From NCBI RefSeq assembly GCF_017744115.1, contig NZ_JAGHQW010000002.1, positions 124,001-188,000 on the forward strand: a stretch of DNA of 64,000 nt, written 5' to 3'. Positions 31,666 through 41,587 of the stretch are shown here, in pieces. A program made the translations under genes and the position numbers. Position 1 is the stretch's first letter; the number at the start of each line of letters is the position of its first letter. The notes beneath the pieces were generated by a model. It saw only the letters and a list, made by a program, of their open reading frames with translations. It searched no databases and was not told the origin of the DNA. Source of the DNA: Salinisphaera sp. G21_0. GTDB taxonomy: Bacteria > Pseudomonadota > Gammaproteobacteria > Pseudomonadales > Endozoicomonadaceae.

Positions 31666-33504
31666 ATGCCAAAATGCCAACTCCGCCTGATCTGGCCCCT
31701 TTTTCTGGGTCTGTTAATCTCAATATCTGCCCAGGCCAACCTGAGCCAGTTATTCGGGACAGAATCCAGTGAAAACCAGGGTTTTCTTCCGGTCGAAGAA
31801 GCCTTTCAATTCACCGGGCGAATTGAGCGGGGTTCGGCGATCATTGATGTTGCTGTAAAACCAGAGCACTACCTTTATAAGCACCGTTTCACCTTTACGC
31901 CGGTGACCGATATCTCAACACTGGGTACAGCTGACTATCCTGCCGGTGAAGCGATTTTTGACCCTTATTACAACAAAGAACTGGAAGTATTCAGTGAAAA
32001 CCTGGTTATCAACGTTCCTGCCAGCCATTCAGGCAACCTGCCGGAACTGGAAATCGGCTTCCAGGGCTGTGCCAGTGCCGGATTGTGTTATCCACCCCAT
32101 AAAGTTGTTATTCCATTGGTGATTACCCAAGTCAGTGATTCGCCCGTTTCAGCCAGCGTAACTCTTACGGCGGCATCAGACTCCGGGAACGCCTTTCAGC
32201 AGCAGCTGGAACAGAACAGTCTGCCGATTGCGCTACTCATTTTTGTCCTGGCGGGTATTGGCCTTAGCCTGACGCCCTGTGTCCTGCCCATGTTCCCGAT
32301 ACTGTCCAGCCTGATCCTGGGAACCAGGACACAGAGCAAAGCCCGAACCATTGCCCTGACGATGACCTATATACTCACCATGTCAGCCACCTTTGCCATT
32401 GCCGGTACATTAATGGGGCTGTTTGGTGCCAGTCTGAACCTTCAGGCAAAGCTCCAGTCCCCATGGCTGCTGATCCCTATGGCAATACTCTTCGTGCTGC
32501 TGGCTCTGAGTATGTTTGGCCTTTACGAGTTGCAGCTGCCCGCCCGGGTTCGGGACAAACTCAGTGGCAGTCCGCAAAACTCAGGCAGCTTGTCGGGGGC
32601 TGCCGTGATGGGGTTGTTGTCAGCACTGGTGGTTTCCCCATGTGTCTCGGCACCCCTGGCCGGAGCACTGGTCTATATCAGCTCAACCGGTGATGCTCTG
32701 TTTGGTGGGCTGACACTGTTTGCCCTGGGCCTGGGCATGGGTATTCCCTTATTTGTCCTGGCGTTAGGCGGAAGGCACTGGCTGCCAAGATCCGGGGCCT
32801 GGATGAATGGTGTTCGCTCATTCTTTGGCGTATTACTTCTGGGCGTCGCCATCTGGATGCTGGAAAGGGTTATCGCTCCATCAGCCACGCTATTCCTGTG
32901 GGGTGCTTTGCTAATTGGCTGTGCCGTATTCCTGGGCGCTCTTCACACCAACCTGACAGAAGCCCACCAGAAGCTCCGACAGACCGTCGGCATACTGTGT
33001 CTGATCTATGGAACCTGCCTGATTATTGGTGCCGCCATGGACAATAGAGACCCATTGAATCCGTTATTGGGTAAAAGCAGCACGGCAATAGAAAGCCTCA
33101 CTGAACAGACAGAGAGTTCCCGCTTCAAGACGGTAACGACAGTGAATGAACTGAATAACCTGCTGGCAGACGCAGCCCTGAACAACCTGCCAGCCCTGGT
33201 GGATCTCTATGCTGACTGGTGCATATCCTGCAAAATCATCGAGCGGACCGTGTTCCCTGACCCACTGGTCACTGATCAGTTGGCCAGAATAGCCCTGATC
33301 AAGCTGGATATCACCGATAACACGCTGGAACACCAACAGTTCCTCAACCAGTATCAACTGTTCGGACCACCCGCCATGCTGTTTTTTGATGCCAGTGGGA
33401 GTGAGTTGTCTGCACTGAAATCCCAGGGTGAAATCACCGCTTTGCAGCTGCATCAAAAGCTGACAAAACTGCTGACAGCCTCCGGAATAACTACAGATGT
33501 CTGA
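31666..33504 (+). CDS. dsbD: thiol:disulphide interchange protein DsbD
   Basis: DsbD moves reducing power from cytoplasmic thioredoxin to periplasmic DsbC and cytochrome maturation proteins. The 612-residue protein has a signal peptide (WPLFLGLLISISAQA), the periplasmic alpha domain with its Cys pair in FQGCASAGLCYPP, an eight-helix membrane domain with the redox cysteines in TPCVLPMFPIL and VSPCVSAPLAG, and a C-terminal thioredoxin-like domain with DWCISCK. All six redox cysteines are present. The length is close to E. coli DsbD (565) plus a longer linker. Confidence 0.95.
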   Translation: MPKCQLRLIWPLFLGLLISISAQANLSQLFGTESSENQGFLPVEEAFQFTGRIERGSAIIDVAVKPEHYLYKHRFTFTPVTDISTLGTADYPAGEAIFDPYYNKELEVFSENLVINVPASHSGNLPELEIGFQGCASAGLCYPPHKVVIPLVITQVSDSPVSASVTLTAASDSGNAFQQQLEQNSLPIALLIFVLAGIGLSLTPCVLPMFPILSSLILGTRTQSKARTIALTMTYILTMSATFAIAGTLMGLFGASLNLQAKLQSPWLLIPMAILFVLLALSMFGLYELQLPARVRDKLSGSPQNSGSLSGAAVMGLLSALVVSPCVSAPLAGALVYISSTGDALFGGLTLFALGLGMGIPLFVLALGGRHWLPRSGAWMNGVRSFFGVLLLGVAIWMLERVIAPSATLFLWGALLIGCAVFLGALHTNLTEAHQKLRQTVGILCLIYGTCLIIGAAMDNRDPLNPLLGKSSTAIESLTEQTESSRFKTVTTVNELNNLLADAALNNLPALVDLYADWCISCKIIERTVFPDPLVTDQLARIALIKLDITDNTLEHQQFLNQYQLFGPPAMLFFDASGSELSALKSQGEITALQLHQKLTKLLTASGITTDV

Positions 33505-33731
33505 ACTTGTCTGAAACAGGCATGAAATGCTTCGTAACTGTCGTTAACCTCCTGTAACACGCACAAACTGGACGCACTCTTGACAATGGGGCAAAATGCC
33601 TGATCAATAACGATTGCGATGTATTTCAAAGGTCAACTGCATAGCCAGGTTAACCAAAGCAGGCTGACTACTGAAGCTCTCCCATTGGTCAGGGTCGCAA
33701 CGGTGACCATTGGGGTCTTAAGAGGATAAAC

Positions 33732-34184
33732 ATGGCTGACATTCTTGTGCTCAATGGTCCAAACCTGAATTTGCTTGGCACTCGAGAGCCTGGTGTTTAC
33801 GGTGCAACCACGCTTGAACAGATCGGCCAGAACCTTGTCCAGCAGGCTACTGATGCAGGCCTTAAGCTGGAAAGCTTTCAAAGCAATGCGGAACATCTAC
33901 TGATAGACCGTATTCATCAGGCCGGTAAGGATGGCGTACGCTTTATCATCATCAACCCGGCCGCTTTCACTCACACCAGTGTGGCACTGCGGGATGCGCT
34001 GCTTGGGGTTGCTATTCCATTTATTGAAGTACACCTTTCGAACATCCATTGCAGGGAGCCTTTCCGTCATCACTCCTATTTCAGTGACGTTGCTGAAGGG
34101 GTTATTGCCGGATTGGGACCTAAAGGCTACGAAATGGCACTGTCTGCCGCAGTTGACAGGCTTGCCAGACAGCCAGAGCCATAA
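33732..34184 (+). CDS. aroQ: 3-dehydroquinate dehydratase, type II
   Basis: AroQ dehydrates 3-dehydroquinate in the shikimate pathway and forms a dodecamer. The 150-residue protein has the type II signature [20 protein letters not shown] with the catalytic Tyr, [17 protein letters not shown] with the conserved Asn and His, and [19 protein letters not shown]. The neighbourhood aroQ-accB-accC is the usual order in Pseudomonas and relatives. Confidence 0.96.
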   Translation: MADILVLNGPNLNLLGTREPGVYGATTLEQIGQNLVQQATDAGLKLESFQSNAEHLLIDRIHQAGKDGVRFIIINPAAFTHTSVALRDALLGVAIPFIEVHLSNIHCREPFRHHSYFSDVAEGVIAGLGPKGYEMALSAAVDRLARQPEP

Positions 34185-34403
34185 GAACGCGAACCATTTT
34201 TTCAGAACGCGACACCAAAACAGGACAGCGTTCTGATTTATGTTAATCGCAGTGCAGCTGCCTTAACCCTTTTAAACAGTGGCACTGTCAGGCAAAAACT
34301 GACCACCGGGGATCCTGCACTCGCCAAGTTGAGTGTTCGATTTTTCGCAAAATCAACCAGACTGGCCAGCCAGAGCTGCCAGTACAAGCATTTGAGACTG
34401 ACA

Positions 34404-34865
34404 ATGGATATCAGAAAAGTAAAAAAGCTCATTGAGCTGCTGGAAGAATCAGGTATTGATGAGCTCGAAATCCATGAGGGTGAAGAGTCCGTTCGTATCA
34501 GCCGTTACTCAAAAAATGCACCTGTAGCCGCCGCCCCCATTGCCTATCCGGCTGCTGCACCAGCCCCAGCTGCACCTGCTGCCACTGCAGCAGCTGCTCC
34601 TGCACCTGCTATTGCTAAGCCTGTGGTTTCCGGCCATCAGGTCAAGTCTCCCATGGTTGGTACTTTCTACGGTGCTCCGTCACCGGATGCGCCTGACTTC
34701 GCCAAAGTCGGCCAGCAGGTTAAGGAAGGTGATGTACTCTGCATTGTTGAAGCCATGAAGATGATGAACCAGATCAAGGCGGACAAATCCGGCACTATTG
34801 ATGCCGTTCTGGTAGAGAATGGTCAGCCTGTTGAGTTCGACCAGCCCCTGTTCACTATTGTCTGA
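34404..34865 (+). CDS. accB: biotin carboxyl carrier protein of acetyl-CoA carboxylase
   Basis: AccB carries biotin between the carboxylase and transferase halves of acetyl-CoA carboxylase, the first step of fatty acid synthesis. The 153-residue protein has the N-terminal dimerisation part ([23 protein letters not shown]), an Ala/Pro linker (about 55-85), and the biotinyl domain with the target Lys in [10 protein letters not shown] and the usual ending PLFTIV. The ATG at 34404 is chosen because the family begins MDIRKV. accC follows after 21 bases. Confidence 0.96.
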   Translation: MDIRKVKKLIELLEESGIDELEIHEGEESVRISRYSKNAPVAAAPIAYPAAAPAPAAPAATAAAAPAPAIAKPVVSGHQVKSPMVGTFYGAPSPDAPDFAKVGQQVKEGDVLCIVEAMKMMNQIKADKSGTIDAVLVENGQPVEFDQPLFTIV

Positions 34866-34886
34866 TAATCGCCTGAGAATCGCGTT

Positions 34887-36227
34887 ATGCTCGATAAAGT
34901 CGTAATAGCCAACCGGGGCGAAATTGCTCTCAGAATATTAAGGGCCTGCAAAGAGCTGGGCATCAAGACCGTTGCGGTTCACTCCAAGGCCGATGCTGAC
35001 CTTATGCATCTGCATCTGGCGGATGAGTCCGTCTGTATCGGTCCAAACAACCCGGCAGACAGCTATCTCAATATTCCTGCCATCATCAGTGCCGCCGAGG
35101 TGACTCACGCCACCGCGATTCACCCGGGTTACGGCTTCCTGTCAGAAAATGCGGATTTTGCTGAACAGGTAGAACGCAGTGGCTTTACCTTTATCGGGCC
35201 TTCCGCCGACGTTATCCGCCTGATGGGGGACAAAGTCTCGGCAATTGAAGCCATGCAGAAAGCCGGTGTTCCCACGGTTCCGGGCTCTAATGGCTCACTC
35301 ACTGATGACCACAGCCGCACAATGGCCATAGCCCGGGATATCAGCTATCCCGTAATCATCAAGGCTGCCGGCGGTGGCGGTGGCCGCGGTATGCGCGTGG
35401 TCTACAACGAAGAAGACCTGATCAGCTCCGTCGCCCTGACCAAATCAGAAGCCGGTGCGGCATTCAACAATGACACGGTTTACCTGGAGAAATTCCTGCA
35501 AAACCCACGTCATGTGGAGTTCCAGGTGCTGGCCGATGGCCAGGGTAACGCCATTCACCTGGGTGACCGCGACTGTTCTCTGCAACGTCGTCATCAGAAG
35601 GTTATTGAAGAAGCGCCTGCACCCGGCATTCCGGAAGAGAAGCGTCAGGAAGTGGCCAGTGCCTGTACCCGTGCCTGCATTGAGCTTGGCTACAAAGGTG
35701 CTGGAACCTTTGAATTCCTGTATGAAAACGGCGAGTTCTATTTCATTGAAATGAACACCCGGGTTCAGGTTGAGCACCCGGTGACCGAACTGATCAGCGG
35801 CATCGATATTGTCAAAGAGCAGCTGAGAATTGCCAGCGGCCTGCCTCTGAGCGTTGGTCAGGAAGATATCGAACTCAAAGGCCACGCCTTCGAATGCCGT
35901 ATCAACGCCGAAGACCCGAAAACCTTTATGCCATCACCAGGCAAGGTTTTGCAGTTCCATGCACCTGGCGGTAATGGTGTTCGCGTGGATAGCCATCTGT
36001 ACAACGGTTACAGCGTTCCTCCTTACTATGACTCCCTGATCGCCAAGATCATCAGTTATGGTCCGGATCGTGAAACGGCCCTTATCCGCATGAAGAACGC
36101 ACTGGATGAAACCGTTATTGAGGGGATTAAAACCAATATTCCTCTTCATCAGGCGTTGGTGACTGATCCTCACTTCAAGGAAGGGGGTGTCAGCATTCAT
36201 TATCTGGAAAAGAAACTGGCTGAGTGA
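34887..36227 (+). CDS. accC: biotin carboxylase of acetyl-CoA carboxylase
   Basis: AccC carboxylates the biotin of AccB using ATP and bicarbonate. The 446-residue protein has the N-terminal domain ([22 protein letters not shown]), the ATP-grasp domain with its glycine loop ([14 protein letters not shown]), [19 protein letters not shown] and [19 protein letters not shown], and the catalytic [16 protein letters not shown]. Length is the same as in E. coli (449). It is cotranscribed with accB and followed by a terminator. Confidence 0.97.
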   Translation: MLDKVVIANRGEIALRILRACKELGIKTVAVHSKADADLMHLHLADESVCIGPNNPADSYLNIPAIISAAEVTHATAIHPGYGFLSENADFAEQVERSGFTFIGPSADVIRLMGDKVSAIEAMQKAGVPTVPGSNGSLTDDHSRTMAIARDISYPVIIKAAGGGGGRGMRVVYNEEDLISSVALTKSEAGAAFNNDTVYLEKFLQNPRHVEFQVLADGQGNAIHLGDRDCSLQRRHQKVIEEAPAPGIPEEKRQEVASACTRACIELGYKGAGTFEFLYENGEFYFIEMNTRVQVEHPVTELISGIDIVKEQLRIASGLPLSVGQEDIELKGHAFECRINAEDPKTFMPSPGKVLQFHAPGGNGVRVDSHLYNGYSVPPYYDSLIAKIISYGPDRETALIRMKNALDETVIEGIKTNIPLHQALVTDPHFKEGGVSIHYLEKKLAE

Positions 36228-36251
36228 TTTCCAGTTTTTTTACTCTTTGGC

Positions 36252-36286
36252 AAGGCCGTCTCCCACAAGAGATGGCCTTTCTTTTT
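36252..36286 (+). terminator. intrinsic terminator of accBC
   Basis: AAGGCC-G-TCTC and GAGA-T-GGCCTT pair around CCCACAA, and the stem is followed by TCTTTTT. It lies 25 bases after the accC stop. Confidence 0.85.
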
Positions 36287-36415
36287 ATTGGGCGATCAGC
36301 CAGCAAATGTTTATGAAATACCGGTGCTCAGCTACAATAAGTCGCCTATGTTCCATGAATTTCTTTCCTGAAGAACAGATCGAAATTCTTATTGCTTTTC
36401 ATTCTGGGTAACACA

Positions 36416-37303
36416 ATGTCTTGGATTCAAGTCAGACTGGACACAACTTCTGACCATGCTGAAATTCTGGAAGACCTGCTTCTGGAAGCCGGTGCCTGTG
36501 CGGTCACCCTGCAGGATGCAAAAGATCAACCGGTCTATGAACCGGAGCTGGGTACCACACCGCTGTGGAACAACACCGTTGTTGTTGGCTTGTTTGATGC
36601 CCAGACCCGCACCGATAATCTCATACCTTTTCTCAAAGAACGTGCCGGACTGAACCCTTTCCCTGGTCACAAGGTCGAACTAGTGGAAGATAAAGACTGG
36701 GAAAGAGAGTGGATGACCCACTTCCACCCCATGCAGTTTGGTGACCGCCTGTGGGTTTGCCCCAGCTGGAAAGACGTTCCCGATCCTGAGGCTGTTAACC
36801 TGATGCTGGACCCGGGCCTGGCCTTCGGCACCGGGACGCACCCCACCACGGCACTCTGCCTGCGTTGGCTGGATCAGCAGAATAACCTGACTGGTAAAAC
36901 AGTTATCGACTATGGTTGTGGTTCTGGCATCCTTGCTATTGCAGCACTGCTTCTGGGTGCACAATCAGCTGTCGGTGTTGACCTGGATCCGCAGGCACTG
37001 GAAGCCACTATCGAGAACGCTAAACGGAATAACATTCCGGTGGGTAAGCTGGAAGTTTTTCTGCCCGATGACGAACCCACGGATCAGGCTGATATAGTAC
37101 TGGCCAACATTCTTGCTGGCCCTTTGACTCAACTGGCTCCCAAACTGGCCAGTCTGACCAGGGAAGGCGGTTCCATTGCTCTGTCCGGTATTCTGGCTGA
37201 GCAGGCGGATGAAATAATTCAAACCTATGAACAGTGGTTTGCCATGGATACAGCAGTCACCTTTGATGGCTGGGCCATGCTCTCTGGTAAGCGACGTTCA
37301 TAA
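36416..37303 (+). CDS. prmA: ribosomal protein L11 methyltransferase
   Basis: PrmA methylates ribosomal protein L11 at several positions using S-adenosylmethionine. The 295-residue protein has the N-terminal substrate-recognition domain (SWIQVRLDTTSDHAEILEDLLLEAGA), the linker DREWMTHFHPMQFG-like segment, LDPGLAFGTGTHPTTALCLRWL, the SAM-binding VIDYGCGSGILAIAALLLGA, and NILAGPL. The ATG at 36416 matches the family start MSWIQ. It follows accC as in Pseudomonas. Confidence 0.96.
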   Translation: MSWIQVRLDTTSDHAEILEDLLLEAGACAVTLQDAKDQPVYEPELGTTPLWNNTVVVGLFDAQTRTDNLIPFLKERAGLNPFPGHKVELVEDKDWEREWMTHFHPMQFGDRLWVCPSWKDVPDPEAVNLMLDPGLAFGTGTHPTTALCLRWLDQQNNLTGKTVIDYGCGSGILAIAALLLGAQSAVGVDLDPQALEATIENAKRNNIPVGKLEVFLPDDEPTDQADIVLANILAGPLTQLAPKLASLTREGGSIALSGILAEQADEIIQTYEQWFAMDTAVTFDGWAMLSGKRRS

Positions 37304-37455
37304 GCTGGCATTAATGTGATGCAGGTATGACAGAACTTGTTACTCCCCGGGTTTCAATAGAAACTAAAGTACCCGTATTATCAATTAGACTGGATTCAGT
37401 ACTGGGGCTCTGGTCTAATAAAAAATGCTGCTTTAAAATCAGGTAAACAGTAAAC

Positions 37456-38397
37456 ATGACGCCGTCAAGTGTCACTTGCCCCCACTGCCAGACCATATTC
37501 CGCATTACCCATGCCCAGCTTAAGGCTGCCAGGGGTTCGGTGCGTTGCGGTTCATGCCTTCAGGTTTTTAATGCCATAGACCAGCTACCGCGCCTGAAAG
37601 AACAAGAAAAGGAGGCATTCAACACTTCCATTGAAAACGTTGAAACATCATCCTCTGACCATCGGGAAGAGCCCCAGACACCCACTCAAACCCAAAAAAA
37701 ACTGCGGGAAACACTGGTCGTCCAACAGCAAAAACCGGTCAAAAAACCAGATTCAACACAACCGGAAACATCCAGAAGCAAAGACCTTGACCCTTCCATA
37801 AAAGCAAAGGTTGCCACTGCGCCCATCCAGTATGATGGCTACCATCAGCAAAGCATCGAAACCCTGATTCACGAACTGGACCAGCGGGAAACCGAAGAAA
37901 CCATTAACGAACAACAGCTCCGCAGAAAAAGAACCTACTGGGGTGTTGCGGCCTGCTGCCTGCTGGTGTTGCTGACACTGCAATTTGCCTGGTTCAACCG
38001 CAATACACTGTCACTGAGCCCTGCCCTGCGACCAGCTTATACCATGACCTGCAATCTGCTTTCCTGCAAACTTCCCCCCATGGTTAACCTCAATGCCATT
38101 AAAAGCGTTGATCTTGTGGTACGCAGCCACCCTGAACAAGACAACGCCCTGCAGGTAGATGCTGTCATCATTAATGAAGCCAGGCACCCACAGCCGTTTC
38201 CAGACTTAAAGCTGACCTTTACCGATATCAACGGCCGACTGGTGGCTAACCGTACCTTTACCCCATCGGAATACCTCGGTGGCGAGCTGGCCGGCTCAGA
38301 CGAAATGCCTAAAGCACAACCTATCCGCCTGGGGCTGGAAATTGTCGACCCGGGAGAGCAGGCTGTGAACTACCAGCTGACCTTCAGTGAAAACTGA
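37456..38397 (+). CDS. zinc-ribbon membrane protein (MJ0042 motif, DUF3426)
   Basis: A 313-residue inner-membrane protein. The N terminus is an MJ0042-type zinc ribbon (CPHCQTIF and CGSCLQVF, two CxxC pairs). A polar linker follows, then one transmembrane helix (about 171-185, WGVAACCLLVLLTLQFAWF) and a periplasmic DUF3426 domain (VDAVIINEARHPQPFPDLKLTFTDINGRLVANRTFTPSEYL). The arrangement and the position between prmA and dusB-fis are typical of the family in gammaproteobacteria. Its function is unknown. Confidence 0.88.
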   Translation: MTPSSVTCPHCQTIFRITHAQLKAARGSVRCGSCLQVFNAIDQLPRLKEQEKEAFNTSIENVETSSSDHREEPQTPTQTQKKLRETLVVQQQKPVKKPDSTQPETSRSKDLDPSIKAKVATAPIQYDGYHQQSIETLIHELDQRETEETINEQQLRRKRTYWGVAACCLLVLLTLQFAWFNRNTLSLSPALRPAYTMTCNLLSCKLPPMVNLNAIKSVDLVVRSHPEQDNALQVDAVIINEARHPQPFPDLKLTFTDINGRLVANRTFTPSEYLGGELAGSDEMPKAQPIRLGLEIVDPGEQAVNYQLTFSEN

Positions 38398-38624
38398 GTA
38401 ACGCACTGCATGCCAGAACACAACACCAGTATGAAGAGCGTTTCATAGGGCATCACCAAAAAGGCACTGCGTTAACTTATTCGGATTACCCGTTGTCAGC
38501 AATGAATACAAATCACTGCTAACCCATTGGTTCAATGGCTATCAGCCCCAGTGTCAATACCGCGAATCATATGGTTATGGATATCAATCATGCAGCCTTA
38601 TAAATCAGTAAGTCGCTGACATCC

Positions 38625-38894
38625 TCAGCTTCTGGACAGCAGCCAACGAACCATCAATGTCAGCAAGCACGCAGGAACCAGCAACAATACCCCTGTCAAA
38701 AACAGTGCAACAGGTACAGGAACATGAAAATACGTAAACGCAAAGGCAATGCTGCACACCGCATCCACAATACTTAAACTGAACGGCGTATTATCCGGCC
38801 CGGAAAAGGCATTTATCAACAGAATTTCCACGACCAGAATCACCATAATCAGGGGGATATCCCACCCTGCGACCCACTTTTTCAAGAACCGCAC
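38625..38894 (-). CDS. small membrane protein, start uncertain
   Basis: An 89-residue frame with two or three hydrophobic segments (IPLIMVILVVEILLINAF, CSIAFAFTYFHVPVPVALFLTGVLLLVPACLLTLMV). The GTG at 38894 has a GAGG so close to it that it is doubtful as a start. The frame stays open upstream for a further 36 codons (reading IDSFAAGYPGCWQVRPW) but without ATG, GTG or TTG. It may be a small real protein or a gene whose start has decayed. I do not recognise a family. Confidence 0.45.
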   Translation of the reverse strand: MRFLKKWVAGWDIPLIMVILVVEILLINAFSGPDNTPFSLSIVDAVCSIAFAFTYFHVPVPVALFLTGVLLLVPACLLTLMVRWLLSRS

Positions 38895-39083
38895 CCTCAG
38901 ATTACCCGTCAGAAGTAACAGAATCTCGTCAATCCACGGGCGTACCTGCCAACAACCGGGATAACCCGCCGCAAAACTGTCGATAAATGCTAACAGCTCA
39001 CATTAAACAGACTCAATCTATCGTCAACAGCTACAAATATAAGGAGAAGGATTTAGTAGTGCAGTACCTTCATGGAGGAAGTA

Positions 39084-39653
39084 ATGTTGTTTTCCACCCG
39101 TTCTTTATGCCTTAACATTTGTGCCATTCTGGCACTGGTAATCATACCCGGTACACTGGTAACCGCTGCCCCCAAAAAAAATCAACATCAGTGTCAAACC
39201 GGTGACCGTTACCTCTTTGGTCTGCAAGAAAGGGTTGATCAGATCGATGAATTTCCCTCTCAGATCAATGCACTGATTGACTCCGGCTCGACCCTGTCCT
39301 CCATGGATGCCAGAGACATCAAAATCAGAAAAAACACCAATGGCACCCTGTGGGTTCACTTTACAGTCCCTACCACCAGAGACAAACGTAAACTGGTAAA
39401 AATGGCCAAGCCACTTAAACGCTTCGCCCGGGTACAGACCCATCATGGCATCCCACAGAAGCGCCCGGTAATTGAAGCAAAGATACGTCTTGGCCCAATA
39501 GAAACCCGAACCGACTTCAGCCTGACTTCCCGTTCAAGATTCAGAAACCCGATTCTGCTCGGTACCAACACCCTGAAGAACCTGGCAATCATCGATATAT
39601 CGAGGGAATTTCTTCTGAAAAACAATTGCCTGCAGGTCAGCCGTTCTCCTTGA
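39084..39653 (+). CDS. secreted retropepsin-like aspartic protease (RimK-associated 'Zn_protease' family)
   Basis: A 189-residue protein with a signal peptide (LNICAILALVIIPGTLVTAAP) and the fold pattern of the ATP-dependent zinc protease family (PF05618), now regarded as retropepsin-like aspartic peptidases. Seen here are NALIDSGSTLSSMDARDI, with Asp66 in place of the DTG active site, VHFTVP, the RPVIEAKIRLG strand, FSLTSRSRFRNPILLGTNTL and the final IIDISREFLL. The usual D-T-G-A is D-S-G-S. GGAGG before the ATG at 39084 decides the start. Relatives in Pseudomonas act in the periplasm or with RimK; the target here is unknown. Confidence 0.75.
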   Translation: MLFSTRSLCLNICAILALVIIPGTLVTAAPKKNQHQCQTGDRYLFGLQERVDQIDEFPSQINALIDSGSTLSSMDARDIKIRKNTNGTLWVHFTVPTTRDKRKLVKMAKPLKRFARVQTHHGIPQKRPVIEAKIRLGPIETRTDFSLTSRSRFRNPILLGTNTLKNLAIIDISREFLLKNNCLQVSRSP

Positions 39654-40069
39654 TGCCAGCCAACAGGTGAATTTCGGAAGGCGGATTTCTGCCAAGAACA
39701 CCCAGCGCCATCAGTGCAAAAATTACCTTATGCCCTTTGTGCGTCAAAACAATCCTTCCACGACTAAAAAACGACCAGTTTCATGCGACCTGACAACAAA
39801 TTGTACAATTTCATTGCTTATGCCTACATTGAACCCGTTTCTTGCTGACCTATATCAAAAAATGCACAACCCATTGGCTCTATTATTGATCTGCGCCAGA
39901 AGGCCTTAGGTGAAGCGAGTAATGGTTTTTGCATTAGCAAATCCATCACTTTTAGCTGAACAAATATTGATCAATTTCACTTTATCGTGAAATATGTAGA
40001 GAGTATGATGACCCGTTGGTTTCATCATCATCCATCAGATCGAGGCTTTCTTTTTTGTCAGGTCAACTC
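39654..40069. other. intergenic region upstream of dusB
   Basis: About 415 bases. An 80-codon plus-strand frame at 39667 has no family resemblance and is rejected. The region includes a perfect dyad, ATTTCAC-TTTATC-GTGAAAT (39974-39993), about 77 bases upstream of dusB. It could be an operator or part of the dusB-fis control region, where fis transcription is normally regulated. Confidence 0.5.
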
Positions 40070-41125
40070 TTGTCAGAACACACAGCGCCAGCACCGTTGA
40101 AGATTGGTCCTTACTCCATCGTTAACCCGGTGGTACTGGCACCCATGGCGGGCGTTACCGACAGTCCGTTTCGCAAACTCTGCCTGAAAATGGGTGCAGG
40201 CATGGCGGTGTCGGAGATGGTGACCAGCAACCCGAAGCTCTGGAATACCCGTAAGTCCAGGCTGCGCATGGATCACAGCTGTGAGTCCGAACCACGCTCC
40301 GTACAGATTGCCGGGGGCGATCCGGAACAGATGGCCGAGGCGGCCAGGCTGAACCAGGCGTTTGGAGCCCAGATCATAGACATCAACATGGGCTGCCCTG
40401 CCAAGAAAGTGTGCAACAAGGCGGCCGGTTCTGCCCTGCTGCGGGACATGGATCTGGTGGAGTCCATCCTGAAAGCGGTAACGGCGGCGGTGGATATTCC
40501 GGTGACCCTGAAGATTCGTACCGGCTGGGACCCGGACAACCGCAACGGTGTTGCGGTCGCCAAACTGGCTGAACAGTGTGGCATTGCCGCCCTGGCGGTT
40601 CATGGCCGCACCCGGGCCTGCATGTATAACGGTGAAGCGGAGTACGAAACCATCGCCCGCATTGTTGAGGCGGTGACTATCCCGGTGATTGCCAATGGTG
40701 ACATCACCTCGCCGGAGAAAGCACGGCATGTGCTGGACGTTACCGGTGCCAGCGCATTAATGATTGGCCGTGCCGCCCAGGGCCGTCCCTGGATATTCCG
40801 GGAGATCAACCACTACCTGCAACACGGGGAACGGTTGGCAGCCCCGGATCAGAATGAGGTTCAGGCAATCCTTTTGGGGCACCTGGAAGCCCTCCATCAG
40901 TTTTACGGCGCTTTTTACCAGGAGCTCCAGGCTGTGCGGATTGCCAGAAAACATGTGGGCTGGTACATGCAGGACCAGCCATCCGGTCTGGAGTTTCGCC
41001 GACATTTTAATAAGCTGGAATCTTCGGAAGAACAGCACACCTGCATACGAGAGTATTTTCAGCGTTTTTCAGAGTCGACTTTTGTAATGAAGTCAAAAGG
41101 TAACGGAGAGGACATAGCGGCATGA
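40070..41125 (+). CDS. dusB: tRNA-dihydrouridine synthase B
   Basis: DusB reduces uridine 17 of tRNAs to dihydrouridine using FMN and NADPH. The 351-residue protein shows [16 protein letters not shown], the FMN-binding strand region, [20 protein letters not shown] with the catalytic Cys, [26 protein letters not shown] and GRAAQGRPW. The start is uncertain: a TTG at 40070 gives a normal N terminus ([28 protein letters not shown]) with AGG before it; another TTG lies at 40016, and no in-frame ATG fits. fis overlaps its end by four bases. Confidence 0.94.
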   Translation: MSEHTAPAPLKIGPYSIVNPVVLAPMAGVTDSPFRKLCLKMGAGMAVSEMVTSNPKLWNTRKSRLRMDHSCESEPRSVQIAGGDPEQMAEAARLNQAFGAQIIDINMGCPAKKVCNKAAGSALLRDMDLVESILKAVTAAVDIPVTLKIRTGWDPDNRNGVAVAKLAEQCGIAALAVHGRTRACMYNGEAEYETIARIVEAVTIPVIANGDITSPEKARHVLDVTGASALMIGRAAQGRPWIFREINHYLQHGERLAAPDQNEVQAILLGHLEALHQFYGAFYQELQAVRIARKHVGWYMQDQPSGLEFRRHFNKLESSEEQHTCIREYFQRFSESTFVMKSKGNGEDIAA

Positions 41126-41436
41126 CGGCAACACAAGTAATCGTAGAAGAAGGTCGTCCAGTAAATGGCCATGGGGGAAGCCTTGCCACAGCGTCGAGAA
41201 TCCCGGAGTCCCAGACTCTGCGCGACAGTGTGGAAAAATCCATGAATAACTACTTTGCCCACCTGGACGGGCAGGACGTCACCGATGTCTATCAGATGGT
41301 GCTGTCTGAAGTAGAAGCGCCTCTGCTGGAAACGGTCATGGCTTACGTTAAGGGCAACCAGACCCGCGCGGCCACATTACTGGGCCTTAACCGGGGAACC
41401 CTGCGTAAGAAGCTGAAGCAGTACGGCCTGCTTTAA
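41122..41436 (+). CDS. fis: DNA-binding protein Fis
   Basis: Fis is a nucleoid-associated factor that bends DNA and activates rRNA operons. The 104-residue protein ends with the helix-turn-helix [37 protein letters not shown], nearly the canonical sequence. It starts inside the dusB stop (ATGA overlap), the classic dusB-fis arrangement. The N-terminal 35 residues are variable, as in other Fis proteins. Confidence 0.97.
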   Translation: MTATQVIVEEGRPVNGHGGSLATASRIPESQTLRDSVEKSMNNYFAHLDGQDVTDVYQMVLSEVEAPLLETVMAYVKGNQTRAATLLGLNRGTLRKKLKQYGLL

Positions 41437-41460
41437 TTGATTCATTACTCTTTTCAATGT

Positions 41461-41498
41461 AATCAGTAGTTTCTGGACAACGGACACTACTGATTTCC
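41461..41498 (+). terminator. probable terminator after dusB-fis
   Basis: AATCAGTAGT and ACTACTGATT form a perfect ten-base-pair stem with a 15-base loop, followed by TTTCCCC and then TTTATT. It lies 24 bases after the fis stop. Confidence 0.65.
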
Positions 41499-41587
41499 CC
41501 TTTATTCCCTCCCCCCCTGCCAATAGCCACCATTTCCAGCTAAAATCTGCCAGAATTTTTATTCCAACAAACGGTGAGTGAGAAACG

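Noticed and set aside
39667-39909. 80-codon plus-strand frame upstream of dusB
   Set aside because: Irregular composition, no family likeness, no convincing ribosome site.
40073-40729. 218-codon minus-strand open frame
   Set aside because: Antisense to dusB.
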